Shown here piece after piece: positions 18,165-27,240 of a DNA stretch of 64,000 nt; the first letter of the stretch is position 1; each line of letters starts with the position of its first letter. Both the position numbers and the translations under genes were made by a program. The notes below the pieces were generated by a model, which had not been told where the DNA came from, ran no database searches, and worked only from the letters and a program-made list of their open reading frames with translations. The stretch is taken from positions 248,001-312,000 of the forward strand of contig NZ_BMPD01000001.1 of the NCBI RefSeq assembly GCF_014647415.1. Reading direction: 5' to 3'. This stretch comes from Haloarcula sebkhae. GTDB lineage: Archaea > Halobacteriota > Halobacteria > Halobacteriales > Haloarculaceae.

Positions 18165-18259
18165 CTCCTGTGGTTCGGACAAATTAGTGATACTTCGGGG
18201 CCACGACTGTGTACCCCGAGAGGGCGGGGCCGCTGGTGTCGAACGGACCCCCGCGCGGA

Positions 18260-20263
18260 TTACTGGCGCAGGCCGCTCTCGGCAGTCGGGAACACACCCA
18301 CGCTATCGACTGTAACGGTCGCGTCCCCGTCACTAGCGCCCCCACGGTGCTCCCCGGAAACGAGATCGGTGTCGGCGGTCCCGGCCGGTAGCTCGACCGT
18401 CGTCGGCTCGCTGCTAAAGTTGAGCACTACGACAGCCGCGTCCTCGTCAGTCGTCCGAGCGTACGCGACGACGCGGTCGGACGGCCCGTCTCGGACCTCG
18501 TACGGGATTCGGACGAGGTCAGCATCCGCCGACAGCGCCGGCTGGTCGTGTCTGGTTGCCGAAAGGTCGCTGACGAACGACTGGAGCGTCTCGTCGGCGT
18601 GGTCCCACGCGAGGTCGTCGCGCCGGCCGCGCTGGCCGAACTCCTGACCGGCGTACAGCAGCGGCGCGCCCGGGAGCGTGAACAGCGCGCCCGCGGCAGC
18701 CTCGGCGGCATCCCGTCCGTAATCGACGATATAGCGAGTCTCGTCGTGGTTTTCCGCGTACAGCATGAACGACGCGTGCTCCGGGAAGCCGATCTCCGCC
18801 CGCCCTTCGATAGCACTGAGGACGGCCTCGGCGTCGCCGCCGCCCCCGACTTGCCGGAGCGCGGCGTAGGTCGTCGAGTCGAAGTGCATATCGAACAGCC
18901 CGGCCTGGAAGTCGGGGATGTACGGGATGGTCTCGTCCAGAAGCAGGAACTCGCTGTCGCGGTCCTTGCAGTAGTCGTGGATCTCGCGCCAGAAGCTGTT
19001 CGGGACGGCCCAGGCCATGTCACAGCGGAACCCGTCGACCAGTTCGGCCCACTGGGCGACCGCATCGAGCAGGTGCCGGCGGACCGGCAGGTGATCGAAG
19101 TTGAAGTTAGCGATGTGTTCCCACTCGAAGTACGTCTCCGGTTCGGTGTCACTTCGCCACTCGTACCACTCTCGATAGTCGGCGTCCGGCCCTTCCACGG
19201 CGGACTCGAAGTAGGGGTGGGTCCGGGCCGAGTGATTACACACGAGGTCGAACAGCACCTTGAACCCACGGTCGTGAGCCGCCTCGATGAACCGCTCGTA
19301 GTCCGCGCGGGTACCCAGATCCGACGCGATCTCGAAGAAGTCAGTGATGTTGTAGCCGTGCGGTGCGTGGTCGTTCTGTAACACCGGCGTGAGCCAGATG
19401 ACGTCGACGCCGAGCGAGTCGAGGTAGTCCAGACGGTCGATGATCGCGTCGAACGGAGAGTCGTCGCTCTTGCCGGCAAACGTGCGGACGTAGATCTCGT
19501 AAATGGCCGAGTCCTCGGCCCATGCCGGCGCGTCGTACGGGCGTCTGGCGGCGACCCCTGCGCCGCTCACCACCGTCTCGACACCGTCCCCGTTGCGAGT
19601 GAACTCGACGGCGTCGGGCACGCTGTAGCCGTAGTCCCCGACGGCAACGGCGTGGATACGAGCGCGGTCCGGGAGCGCGTCCAGCGGAATCCGGAGGTCC
19701 GTCCCGTCCCGGGTCACCGCGTCGGCGTCGATGTCGTCGCGGTCGTCCAGCAGGAACTCGACGGCGAGGTCGCCGGCCGTCTCGGTCCCCTCCGGATGGG
19801 CGCTGCAGTCCGCGCGGACGACGGCCTCATCGCCCTCGATCGCTGGCCGGAGAGTCAAACGTGGCCGACCGCCGCCACCCCCGCCGTCGCTACCGTCCCC
19901 CGCCTGGGTGTACTCACCGCTCCCGCTGAGCCTGGAGCCGCTTTGCCCACCGGAGACGCCACCGCTTCGCTCGCCTGAGCGACCGGACAATCCGGAGGTG
20001 TGTGTCCCGCCCGATTTGAGGGTCCCCGGGAACGCGCGGACGGTGAGGTCGTGCTTGCCGTCCGGTGCGCTGAGGCGGATGACGTATCTACCCGGCGTGT
20101 CGGGGACGAACTGTTCGACCGGGTCGTCTCCGAGTGTGGCGGTTGACTGTACTGGTGCGCGCGCGACGTGCCAACTGTACGTCGCTGTCGGGTCCGGGTC
20201 CCGGGGTGCGAGCTCGATCTCGTCACCCGTCGCCACGAACCGCGGCGGTCCAGGATGGTGCAT
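18260..20263 (-). CDS. GH13 alpha-amylase-family enzyme, cytoplasmic
   Basis: A 667-residue GH13 protein. The N-terminal ~95 residues form a beta domain. A Gly/Ser-rich low-complexity linker follows (about 95-150) and then a starch-binding-like domain. The TIM barrel starts at AIYEIYVRTFAGKSDDSPFD. Conserved GH13 regions are DLVCNHSARTHPYF (I), DGFRCDMAWAVPNSFW with the nucleophile Asp near 414 (II), FLLLDETIPYIPDF with the acid Glu near 441 (III), and YAENHDETR with Asp near 506 (IV). It should hydrolyse or transfer alpha-1,4-glucan or maltodextrin. No signal peptide is seen. I start it at ATG 20263, because the longer frame to 20710 reads as Arg-rich non-protein sequence. That ATG overlaps a divergent membrane-protein start by 9 bp. 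Confidence 0.88.
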   Translation of the reverse strand: MHHPGPPRFVATGDEIELAPRDPDPTATYSWHVARAPVQSTATLGDDPVEQFVPDTPGRYVIRLSAPDGKHDLTVRAFPGTLKSGGTHTSGLSGRSGERSGGVSGGQSGSRLSGSGEYTQAGDGSDGGGGGGRPRLTLRPAIEGDEAVVRADCSAHPEGTETAGDLAVEFLLDDRDDIDADAVTRDGTDLRIPLDALPDRARIHAVAVGDYGYSVPDAVEFTRNGDGVETVVSGAGVAARRPYDAPAWAEDSAIYEIYVRTFAGKSDDSPFDAIIDRLDYLDSLGVDVIWLTPVLQNDHAPHGYNITDFFEIASDLGTRADYERFIEAAHDRGFKVLFDLVCNHSARTHPYFESAVEGPDADYREWYEWRSDTEPETYFEWEHIANFNFDHLPVRRHLLDAVAQWAELVDGFRCDMAWAVPNSFWREIHDYCKDRDSEFLLLDETIPYIPDFQAGLFDMHFDSTTYAALRQVGGGGDAEAVLSAIEGRAEIGFPEHASFMLYAENHDETRYIVDYGRDAAEAAAGALFTLPGAPLLYAGQEFGQRGRRDDLAWDHADETLQSFVSDLSATRHDQPALSADADLVRIPYEVRDGPSDRVVAYARTTDEDAAVVVLNFSSEPTTVELPAGTADTDLVSGEHRGGASDGDATVTVDSVGVFPTAESGLRQ

Positions 20264-20695
20264 AGGGTCACTGCGATTGTCAGTGTCTTTGTACTTGGGG
20301 TAGCCGCGAGCGTCCCGCGCTGGCAGCATCGCTTTCTGGCTTCGGCGTGTACCGTCTCTGTGCCCGACTACCGACGCGATGCCGGGTTTGCGCTTCTCTG
20401 CGGACTTGTACTCGTCATGTATCTCCGCCAAACGGACGCGCTCGACACGCTCTGGGCCGAATCTGCTATCGCTGTCGGCGTGGTCGGCGCACTGGGTGTC
20501 GAGGCGCTGTTCGTGCTCGATACGCCCGTCGCGTCGCTGTGGGAGCGCCGCGGCGTGCGGACGACGTCGGCAGTCGCGCTCATAGCCTGCGCTGTGGGGC
20601 TTGCCGTTCTCGTGGGACCGGTCGTCGTCGCGGCGGCGTGCTGGGGACTCGTGACGTACTTCGCTCTTCTCGCTGTGAGTCTGTGTTACCGGTGA
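20255..20695 (+). CDS. Small multi-spanning membrane protein, unknown
   Basis: The frame from ATG 20255 encodes 146 residues with four or five hydrophobic segments: TAIVSVFVLGVAASV, AGFALLCGLVLVMYL, SAIAVGVVGALGVEALFVL, VALIACAVGLAVLVGPVVVA and CWGLVTYFALLAVSL. Short basic or acidic loops lie between them (VPDYRRD, WERRGVR). The first helix begins right at the start, so no shorter start works. The start overlaps the divergent GH13 start by 9 bp, which is unusual and leaves little room for two separate promoters. The family is not recognised. Hydrophobic periodicity and GC-skewed third positions argue that it is real. Confidence 0.6.
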   Translation: MVHRVTAIVSVFVLGVAASVPRWQHRFLASACTVSVPDYRRDAGFALLCGLVLVMYLRQTDALDTLWAESAIAVGVVGALGVEALFVLDTPVASLWERRGVRTTSAVALIACAVGLAVLVGPVVVAAACWGLVTYFALLAVSLCYR

Positions 20696-21178
20696 TCGTT
20701 CGCCCCCCACAGGAACAACGCCGGTCGATGGGAGTGGCAGATGATTTGCCAGCGATGCGCCCGGTATTCCGGATAGTTACAGGTGGTGTCAGCGGTATAG
20801 CCATACGCATAGCTGCCGAACCGTAACCCGATCCTAGACGGTCTATATCCGCCTTTGTGTATTCAGTGCATATACGCAACTATACCCCTCCTACCGAACG
20901 TATAACGAGGGCATATAATCCCTATTTTTACTACTTAGTCTGGAATTCGATTTTTTATATCCAAATTAGGGATGAAAATATCTAAAGTGATGTTTTACAG
21001 CCGAGCTTAGGAGGGGTAAAGAGATAGATCCGTAAAGTGTCTCTCTAATTCAGTTCACCTTGTCTATTACAGATAGCTGACACTCGATTCCCGAATAACA
21101 ACTGTACTGGTATTAGATTCCACCAGACCCCAGCTGTCAGTGATGGATGGCGGCTGTTCTGTTAACAAGACAGGGTGG
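20696..21178 (+). other. AT-rich intergenic region with an 11-bp inverted repeat
   Basis: No gene is seen in these 483 bases. From about 20830 the composition falls sharply in GC, with many TA steps. An exact 11-bp inverted repeat, TACCCCTCCTA at 20883-20893 and TAGGAGGGGTA at 21008-21018, frames a 114-bp AT-rich core containing TATA-like sequences such as CATATAATCCCTATTTTTA (20911-20929). Nothing coding can be made out on either strand. Confidence 0.5.
20883..21018. repeat. Inverted repeat pair TACCCCTCCTA / TAGGAGGGGTA
   Basis: The arms are at 20883-20893 and 21008-21018 and match exactly. They flank an AT-rich stretch without an ORF. The left arm lies about 190 bp after the membrane-protein gene and the right arm about 160 bp beyond the end of the IclR gene. 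Possible roles are operator sites, ends of a tiny relic element, or a long-range RNA stem. Confidence 0.55.
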
Positions 21179-21943
21179 TTATTCGTGGGCTAGATTGACC
21201 TCAATGACGTTGGCGGCCTGCTTCACCGTATCGATGAGTTGGGCTTTGCGGCCAGGGGACTGCAGTCGGTTGATAGGCGCGGTGATACTGATGGCGGCCT
21301 CGCGGCGGTCGCCGGTATCGATGGGGACCCCGACACAGCCGGTTCCGTCGACCCGCTCCTCGGTGTCGTCGGCAACGCCGCGTTCTCGAATCGTCTCCAG
21401 CTCCGCGAACAGCGTCTCGCGGTCTGTGATGGTGTTCTCTGTCTCGGCCGGGAGCCCGCGGGTTTCGATGATGTCCGCGACTCGGTCGTCGTCGAAACTC
21501 GACAGAAGCGCTTTGCCGATAGCGGTCTTGTGGAGATGGATGCGCTTCCCGAGACGCGTATCGAGCGCGACCGCCTGATCGCCGCTGGTCGTGTGGATAT
21601 AGATGCCGTAGCCCTGCTCCTCGATCATCAGGTTCGCCAACTCGCCGGTCTCGACGGCCATCCGCCTGACCTCGGGCTTTGCGACCTCGTAGATGCCGTC
21701 GTAGCGCTGTGCCATGCCGCCGAACTCCAGCCACCGGAGTCCGATGCGATACTCGCCGTCCCGTTCCACGACCAGGCCCTCGTCTTCCAGCGTCACCAGG
21801 TGTTTGTATATCGTGCTCTTGGCCGGCTCCAGCGAGTCGGCGAGTTCGACCAGCGTGGCACTCCCGCCGAGGTCTTTGATACCAGAGAGGACCGACAGCG
21901 AGGTCTGTGTCGCCCGGACCGAGTCCGTTTTTGCCCGTGTCAT
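21179..21943 (-). CDS. IclR-family transcriptional regulator
   Basis: A 254-residue IclR protein. The winged HTH near the N terminus reads GGSATLVELADSLEPAKSTI and YKHLVTLEDEGLVV. The IclR effector domain follows, with GKALLSSFDDDRVADII, NTITDRETLFAELETIRERG and GCVGVPIDTGDRREAAISIT. IclR proteins bind small acids such as glyoxylate or pyruvate and repress or activate nearby catabolic genes. It is divergent from malate synthase across 411 bp. Control of the glyoxylate-consuming step is the natural hypothesis, given that the founding IclR controls the glyoxylate bypass in E. coli. This link is inferred from position, not shown. Confidence 0.9.
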   Translation of the reverse strand: MTRAKTDSVRATQTSLSVLSGIKDLGGSATLVELADSLEPAKSTIYKHLVTLEDEGLVVERDGEYRIGLRWLEFGGMAQRYDGIYEVAKPEVRRMAVETGELANLMIEEQGYGIYIHTTSGDQAVALDTRLGKRIHLHKTAIGKALLSSFDDDRVADIIETRGLPAETENTITDRETLFAELETIRERGVADDTEERVDGTGCVGVPIDTGDRREAAISITAPINRLQSPGRKAQLIDTVKQAANVIEVNLAHE

Positions 21944-22354
21944 TAGACACCAGTTCTGGTGCCGCTCGAATAAAATTGCCGTATCGGCTGTGACAACCGC
22001 TCTGCGGTGACTTCCGAGACAGGACGTACCCGAAATAGGCGTTATTCGGCTCCATGCCCGGCACAGGTATTCGAAAAGACGAAACAGAAAGTGGAGTTCG
22101 CTGGGGTGAAACCGGTGGCCGAATTCGATGGGAGTTCGTGATATGGCGACTGAACGGCCACGAGATGCGACAGATCAGTGTGCACCACTGACCGTTATGT
22201 CGCTCGGATGAACAGATAATCGAATGTAATATAGCACGAATATTTCGCATTTCCGAATCTGCTGAGGGACGGTGGAACGACTGCTCTGGTCGACGTTTCC
22301 GCCAGAGAGGGACGGTAGATTTAAGCGGTTTCGCTGGAATCTTTGAGACGAGTT
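21944..22354 (+). other. Divergent regulatory region between IclR and malate synthase
   Basis: This 411-bp stretch carries no supportable ORF. Near its right end GATTTAAGCG (about 22317-22326) is a likely TATA box for malate synthase, giving a leader of only a few bases. The left end would hold the IclR promoter. No clear dyad operator could be picked out by eye. Confidence 0.5.
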
Positions 22355-23662
22355 ATGAGTGTGACGCGACACTACGAGCGCGAATTCGTCAGAACGTTCT
22401 TTACCTCTCCGACAGCAGTCGACGGGGAGGACGACTCGGCGAAGATGTTGCGAAGTGCGGGACAACTCCGCGGTCTGCAGGCTCCGGACGTCTGGGTTCC
22501 GGACAACGAGGACGCGACGGCACCGAACATGCGCGACGAAGGCGTCGAGAACATCATCGATGTCGTCGCCAATCAGGGCGCCGAGTTCCCTGGCGAGATC
22601 CACCCACGCGTGGTCTGGCACCGCGAATCGCCGACGACCCGCTATCAGGGCTTCCAGCAGATGCTCGAAATCACCGATCCCGAAAACGGGGCGGTCGAAC
22701 ACATCGACGGCTTCGTCATTCCGGAGGTCGGCGACATCGACGACTGGAAGAAGGCCGACGAGTTCTTCACCATCATCGAGAACGAGCACGGGCTCGAAGA
22801 AGGCAGCCTCTCCATGTCGGTTATCGTCGAGAGCGGCGAGGCCGAACTGGCGATGGGTGACCTGCGGGACGAGATGGGCAAGCCCTCGAACAACCTCGAA
22901 CGCATGTTCCTGCTCGTCGACGGCGAGGTCGACTACACGAAGGACATGCGCGCGATGACGCCCACTGGCGAGCTTCCGCCGTGGCCGGAACTGCGCCACA
23001 ACACCTCCCGCGGTGCCAGCGCTGCAGGGCTCATCGCCGTCGATGGCCCGTACGACGACATCCGGGACGTCGAGGGGTACCGCGAGCGGATGAAGGACAA
23101 CCGCGCGAAGGGGATGACCGGTATCTGGTCGCTGACGCCGGGGCAAGTCGTGGAGGCGAACACGGCTCCGCTCCCGCCGAAGACCGGCAGCTGGCTCCTC
23201 GAAGCCGGCGGTCAGGAGGTTGAACTCGAAGCACAGGACGGCAAGCAGGTGTACGACGGCGACGACCTCTCGCTGGAGGCGGACGGCGACGGCGGCTACG
23301 TCCTGCAGGCGGGCGGTGAGCGACTGGAACTGGACGAGGACGAACTCACCGAGGAACTGCTTGACCGCACCGCGTACATCCCCAGCATGAACGACATCGT
23401 CGACTCCATGGAGGAGTTCGAAGCCGCGAAGGAAGCCGGCAAGGGTGCCATCGCGATGACTCAGGCTGCGACGCTGGTCATCGACGGCGTCGAAGTCGAC
23501 ATCAGCAAGGACCGGATGTGGGACGAAGCGACCTACCAGGCCGCCCAGACGCCCATTACGCTGTTCCAAGACGTCTACGAGCACCGGCCGGACCAGCATG
23601 AGGAACTGGAGGAGATGTACGGCGCCGACATCGTCGAACGCGCCGCGGCCGTCGGGAACTGA
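22355..23662 (+). CDS. aceB: Malate synthase, haloarchaeal type
   Basis: A 435-residue enzyme condensing glyoxylate and acetyl-CoA to malate. The sequence MSVTRHYEREFVRTFFTSPT and the sections WVPDNEDATAPNMRDEGVEN, GEIHPRVVWHRESPTTRYQG and MTGIWSLTPGQVVEANTAPL are those of the distinct short haloarchaeal malate synthase class, which differs from the ~530-residue bacterial MSA. The acidic insertion around 285-345 is halophile-like. ATG 22355 is preferred to a start four codons upstream. No isocitrate lyase lies in the window. Haloarcula-type halophiles make glyoxylate by the methylaspartate cycle rather than isocitrate lyase (established knowledge). Neighbours suggest glycolate oxidation as another glyoxylate source (inference). 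Confidence 0.92.
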   Translation: MSVTRHYEREFVRTFFTSPTAVDGEDDSAKMLRSAGQLRGLQAPDVWVPDNEDATAPNMRDEGVENIIDVVANQGAEFPGEIHPRVVWHRESPTTRYQGFQQMLEITDPENGAVEHIDGFVIPEVGDIDDWKKADEFFTIIENEHGLEEGSLSMSVIVESGEAELAMGDLRDEMGKPSNNLERMFLLVDGEVDYTKDMRAMTPTGELPPWPELRHNTSRGASAAGLIAVDGPYDDIRDVEGYRERMKDNRAKGMTGIWSLTPGQVVEANTAPLPPKTGSWLLEAGGQEVELEAQDGKQVYDGDDLSLEADGDGGYVLQAGGERLELDEDELTEELLDRTAYIPSMNDIVDSMEEFEAAKEAGKGAIAMTQAATLVIDGVEVDISKDRMWDEATYQAAQTPITLFQDVYEHRPDQHEELEEMYGADIVERAAAVGN

Positions 23663-23707
23663 CGGTCGTACTCAGTATTTCGTCACTCGAAACGCCGTGG
23701 GCGCGGT

Positions 23708-24088
23708 TCAGTCTTCGAGCGGTTCGATGAGTTCGACGTGATGGCCGTCGGGGTCCGCGACGAAGGCCGTGTATGCACCGGCTTCCGGCTGTGGACCTGG
23801 CTCTTTGACGACACCGTGGTGGTCGATTCGCTCGACCGTCGCGTCGACGTCGTCCACGCCGAGTGCGAGGTGGTCCCAGCCGGACCCCATCTCGAAGCTC
23901 GTCTCCCCGTTGGTTTCCGATAGTTGGAGTTCGACACCATCGTCGTCGGCCACGTAGTAGTTCGTCGTCTCGCCGTCCGGCGTGGTGAACTGCCAGGACT
24001 CCTCGAAACCGAACTGCTCGTAGAACGCGATCGATTCTGTGGCGTCGGCGACGTTCAGGCACATGTGGAGTATGCTTGCACTGGCCAT
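23708..24088 (-). CDS. VOC-family (glyoxalase I-like) protein
   Basis: A 126-residue vicinal-oxygen-chelate protein with the two beta-alpha-beta-beta-beta modules of the family. The first module reads ILHMCLNVADATESIAFYEQ and the second DHLALGVDDVDATVERIDHH. Metal ligands would be His8, a Glu in the DGVELQLSE strand, the His of GWDHLALG and the Glu of HVELIEP. Lactoylglutathione lyase is the nearest classical annotation. Since haloarchaea use other thiols, the true substrate is open. ATG 24088 starts the conserved module; longer upstream frames are shadow sequence. It converges with malate synthase and is divergent from the FAD oxidase. Confidence 0.85.
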   Translation of the reverse strand: MASASILHMCLNVADATESIAFYEQFGFEESWQFTTPDGETTNYYVADDDGVELQLSETNGETSFEMGSGWDHLALGVDDVDATVERIDHHGVVKEPGPQPEAGAYTAFVADPDGHHVELIEPLED

Positions 24089-24160
24089 ACATCGCTTCCA
24101 GTGCCCTCGGGCAAATAGCTGGCGGGCGTCAAGAGCGAATTGTGACCGCATGCCATAGAC

Positions 24161-24170
24161 TTTAATGATT
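24161..24170 (+). promoter_or_regulatory. TATA box of the FAD/Fe-S oxidase gene
   Basis: TTTAATGATT is centred about 24 nt above ATG 24190, consistent with a leaderless mRNA starting at that codon. Confidence 0.5.
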
Positions 24171-24189
24171 ATTACTCCTGAATGCCTGT

Positions 24190-27100
24190 ATGGCGATCGA
24201 AAATGTCGAGGACACCTGGTCAGCACAGGAACTGGACCTGGATCGACCGGATGTCGACGCGTATCGGGACCTGGCGGACGCGCTCCGTTCGCAGGTCGCA
24301 GGTGGGGTTGAGTTCGACGAATACGCCCGGATTCTGTACGCGACGGACGGGAGCATCTACCGCGCCGAACCGGCAGGAGTCGTGTATCCGACTGACATCG
24401 ACGACGTGCAGGCGGCTGTCGAGGTGGCGACGAGCCACGGCGTCCCGATACTGCCTCGGGGGACTGGGTCGTCGCTCGCCGGGCAGACTGTCGGCCCGGG
24501 CTGTGTCGTTCTGGATATGTCCCGGCACATGGACGATATCCTCGATATTCGGCCGGACGAGCAGACGGTGCGTATCCAGCCCGGTGTGGTGCAGGATGAC
24601 CTGGACGACACGCTGGCCGAGTACGGCCTGAAGTTCGCCCCGGACCCCGCGTCGTCGAACCGTGCCTCTGTCGGCGGTGGCATCGGGAACAACTCCACCG
24701 GCGCACACTCCGTCAGGTACGGCATCACCGACGCCTACACGGATGCGGTGAAGGCCGTCCTCTCTGACGGCTCACTCATCCATGCCCGCGAGGTCGTCGT
24801 CGACTCGCCGGAGTGGGACGACATCGTGAGCAAGGACGACCGGGAAGCCGACATCTACCGGACGGTCCGGCAAGTCGTCGAGGAGAACGCCGAGGAGATC
24901 GAGGAGCGTTACCCGGACCTCAAACGCCGGGTGTCGGGCTACAACCTCGACCGCGTCATCTACGAGAACGACGACGGCGAGCGGGTGTTGAACCTCGCGA
25001 AGCTGTTCGTCGGGAGCGAGGGAACCCTCGGGGTCATCGTCGAGGCCGAACTCTCGCTGGTGACCGTCCCCGAGGAGACCGCGCTGGCGCTGTACTGTTT
25101 CGACACGCTCGCGGACGCGATGAAAGCCGTCCCGGTCGCGCTCGACTACGACGTCAGCGCAGTCGAGCTGATGGACGACGAGGTGTTCAGGCTCGCGGCC
25201 GGCTCTGACGGCTACGCCGAGTACGTCGAGCCGATTCCGGACCGCGCGGCGGCCGCGCTGATGCTCGAATACGACTCGGAGTTGCACGACGACTTCGAGG
25301 CGGCCATCGCGCGGACCACCGAACGGTTCATCGACAAGGGGGAAGCCTTCAACGTGGTCGAGGCCTACACCGATGCAGACCAGGCCGACCTCTGGAAGCT
25401 CCGGAAGGCGGCGATTCCGCTCCTGATGTCGATGGACGGTGACCCCAAGCCGTACCCGTTCATCGAGGACGCGACGGTTCCGCCCGCCGAACTGGCCGAG
25501 TACGTCGAGAAGTTCGAGGAGGTGCTGACTGACCACGACACCTCCGCTGCGTACTTCGCCCACGCTGGGTCCGGGACGCTCCACATCCGCCCGATTCTCA
25601 ATCTGAAAGAGGAATCCGGCATCGAGGCCATGCACTCCATCACGGACGACGTGACCGACCTCGTGCTGGAACACAAGGGGTCGTTCTCCGGCGAGCACGG
25701 CGACGGGATGGCCCGGACGGAGTTCACACCTAAAATGTATGGCGAGACGCTCTGGAATGCGTTCAAGGAGGTCAAGACGGCCTTCGACCCGCAGTGGTGG
25801 ATGCACCCAGGCAACGTCGTCTACCGCGAGGGGCCAGAGGACATCGGCCCCGATGCCGACCGTGGTGTCGGTGCAGACATGCGGGAGAACCTCCGGTACG
25901 GGCCCGAGTACCAGTCTCTGGAGCCACAGACGACGCTGGACTTCGAGGACGAAGGCGGCTTCTCGGAGCTTGTCGAACTGTGTAACGGCTGCGGGACCTG
26001 CCGCCAGACCGACGGGGACGTGATGTGTCCGACCTACCGCGCCTCGGAGGAGGAGGTCCAGACGACGCGGGGCCGTGCGAACCTCCTCCGGTCGGCCATC
26101 AGTGGCGACTTAGACGAGGACGAGATCCACTCCGAGCGCTTCCAGGAGGAAGTGCTCGACCTCTGTGTCGGCTGCAAGGGCTGCAAGAGCGACTGCCCGA
26201 CCGGGGTCGACATGGCGAAACTCAAGACCGAGCTGAAACACCAACACCATCAGGAAGAAGGGACCAGCCTCCGGGAGCGCCTGTTCGCCAACATCGACAC
26301 CGCCTCGAAGATCGGGTCGGCGCTGGCCCCGGTCTCGAACTGGGCGACGAACATCCCAGGCGCACGGATGGTCATGCAGAAAGTGTTCGGCATCGCGTCG
26401 GAGCGTGAACTCCCCACCTTCCGCCGGGAGACGCTCCGGGACTGGTTCGACGCCCGCGGCGGCTCGACCGTTTCGCAGGCCGAAGCCGACCGGAAGGCCC
26501 TGCTGTTCCCCGACACGTACACGAACTACTCGTACCCGGCCGCCGGCAAGGCCGCCGTCGAAACGCTGGAAGCCGCTGGCGTCCACGTCACCATTCCGGA
26601 CAACACCGCACCGTCAGGGCGAGCGGCGTACTCAACCGGGATGCTGGACCTGGCTCGCGAGCGTGCCGAGACGAACGCAAATCGGCTGTCGGACCGCGTC
26701 GCGGACGGCTGGGACGTCGTGTTCGTCGAGCCCTCCGACGCCGTGATGTTCCAGGACGAGTACCGGGACCTGCTCGACGGCCCCGATGTCTCGGAGGTGG
26801 CCGACAGCGCTTACGGCGTGCTGGAATATCTCGACACGTTCCGGCTCGACGACGCGCTCTCGGTCGAGGACCGCTCGCTCGGGGCCGCCGGCGCGGTCAG
26901 CTATCACGGCCACTGCAACCAGAAGGGGACCAACAAGGACCACCACGCCGTCGGCGTCATGCGCCGCGTGGGCTACGAGGTTGACCCGCTCGACTCGACG
27001 TGCTGTGGCATGGCCGGGAGCTTCGGCTACCATGACGAGCACTACGACCTCTCGAAAACCATCGGGCGGCTGCTGTTCGACAAAGTCGACGAAAGCGACG

Positions 27101-27240
27101 GTGACCGCGTGGTTGCCCCGGGCGGGTCCTGCCGCTCGCAGTTGGGTGACCGCGACGGCGTCGACGAAATTCCGCCCCATCCTATCGAAGTCGTCGCCGA
27201 GCGACTACCTGACACGACGACAGTCGGACAGTCGGTGTGA
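24190..27240 (+). CDS. FAD-linked oxidase / Fe-S 2-hydroxyacid dehydrogenase (GlcD-GlcF or DLD fusion)
   Basis: A 1016-residue fusion. The FAD_binding_4 domain lies at about 50-265 (PILPRGTGSSLAGQTVGPGC) and the FAD-oxidase C domain at about 280-545, with YFAHAGSGTLHIRPI and GEHGDGMARTEF. A ferredoxin-like region follows with two CxxCxxC...C clusters (LCNGCGTCRQTDGDVMCPTY near 597 and LCVGCKGCKSDCPTG near 658). The last part has a CCG domain (STCCGMAGSFGYHDEHYD). Such proteins oxidise D-lactate or glycolate and pass electrons to the quinone pool from the cytoplasmic face. Given malate synthase next door, glycolate is attractive, but D-lactate is equally possible by family. Downstream is an AT-rich gap. 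Confidence 0.88.
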   Translation: MAIENVEDTWSAQELDLDRPDVDAYRDLADALRSQVAGGVEFDEYARILYATDGSIYRAEPAGVVYPTDIDDVQAAVEVATSHGVPILPRGTGSSLAGQTVGPGCVVLDMSRHMDDILDIRPDEQTVRIQPGVVQDDLDDTLAEYGLKFAPDPASSNRASVGGGIGNNSTGAHSVRYGITDAYTDAVKAVLSDGSLIHAREVVVDSPEWDDIVSKDDREADIYRTVRQVVEENAEEIEERYPDLKRRVSGYNLDRVIYENDDGERVLNLAKLFVGSEGTLGVIVEAELSLVTVPEETALALYCFDTLADAMKAVPVALDYDVSAVELMDDEVFRLAAGSDGYAEYVEPIPDRAAAALMLEYDSELHDDFEAAIARTTERFIDKGEAFNVVEAYTDADQADLWKLRKAAIPLLMSMDGDPKPYPFIEDATVPPAELAEYVEKFEEVLTDHDTSAAYFAHAGSGTLHIRPILNLKEESGIEAMHSITDDVTDLVLEHKGSFSGEHGDGMARTEFTPKMYGETLWNAFKEVKTAFDPQWWMHPGNVVYREGPEDIGPDADRGVGADMRENLRYGPEYQSLEPQTTLDFEDEGGFSELVELCNGCGTCRQTDGDVMCPTYRASEEEVQTTRGRANLLRSAISGDLDEDEIHSERFQEEVLDLCVGCKGCKSDCPTGVDMAKLKTELKHQHHQEEGTSLRERLFANIDTASKIGSALAPVSNWATNIPGARMVMQKVFGIASERELPTFRRETLRDWFDARGGSTVSQAEADRKALLFPDTYTNYSYPAAGKAAVETLEAAGVHVTIPDNTAPSGRAAYSTGMLDLARERAETNANRLSDRVADGWDVVFVEPSDAVMFQDEYRDLLDGPDVSEVADSAYGVLEYLDTFRLDDALSVEDRSLGAAGAVSYHGHCNQKGTNKDHHAVGVMRRVGYEVDPLDSTCCGMAGSFGYHDEHYDLSKTIGRLLFDKVDESDGDRVVAPGGSCRSQLGDRDGVDEIPPHPIEVVAERLPDTTTVGQSV

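Noticed and set aside
22175-23599. Minus-strand frame (474 codons) opposite malate synthase
   Set aside because: Basic, low-complexity product without motifs. The plus-strand frame is an unambiguous malate synthase.
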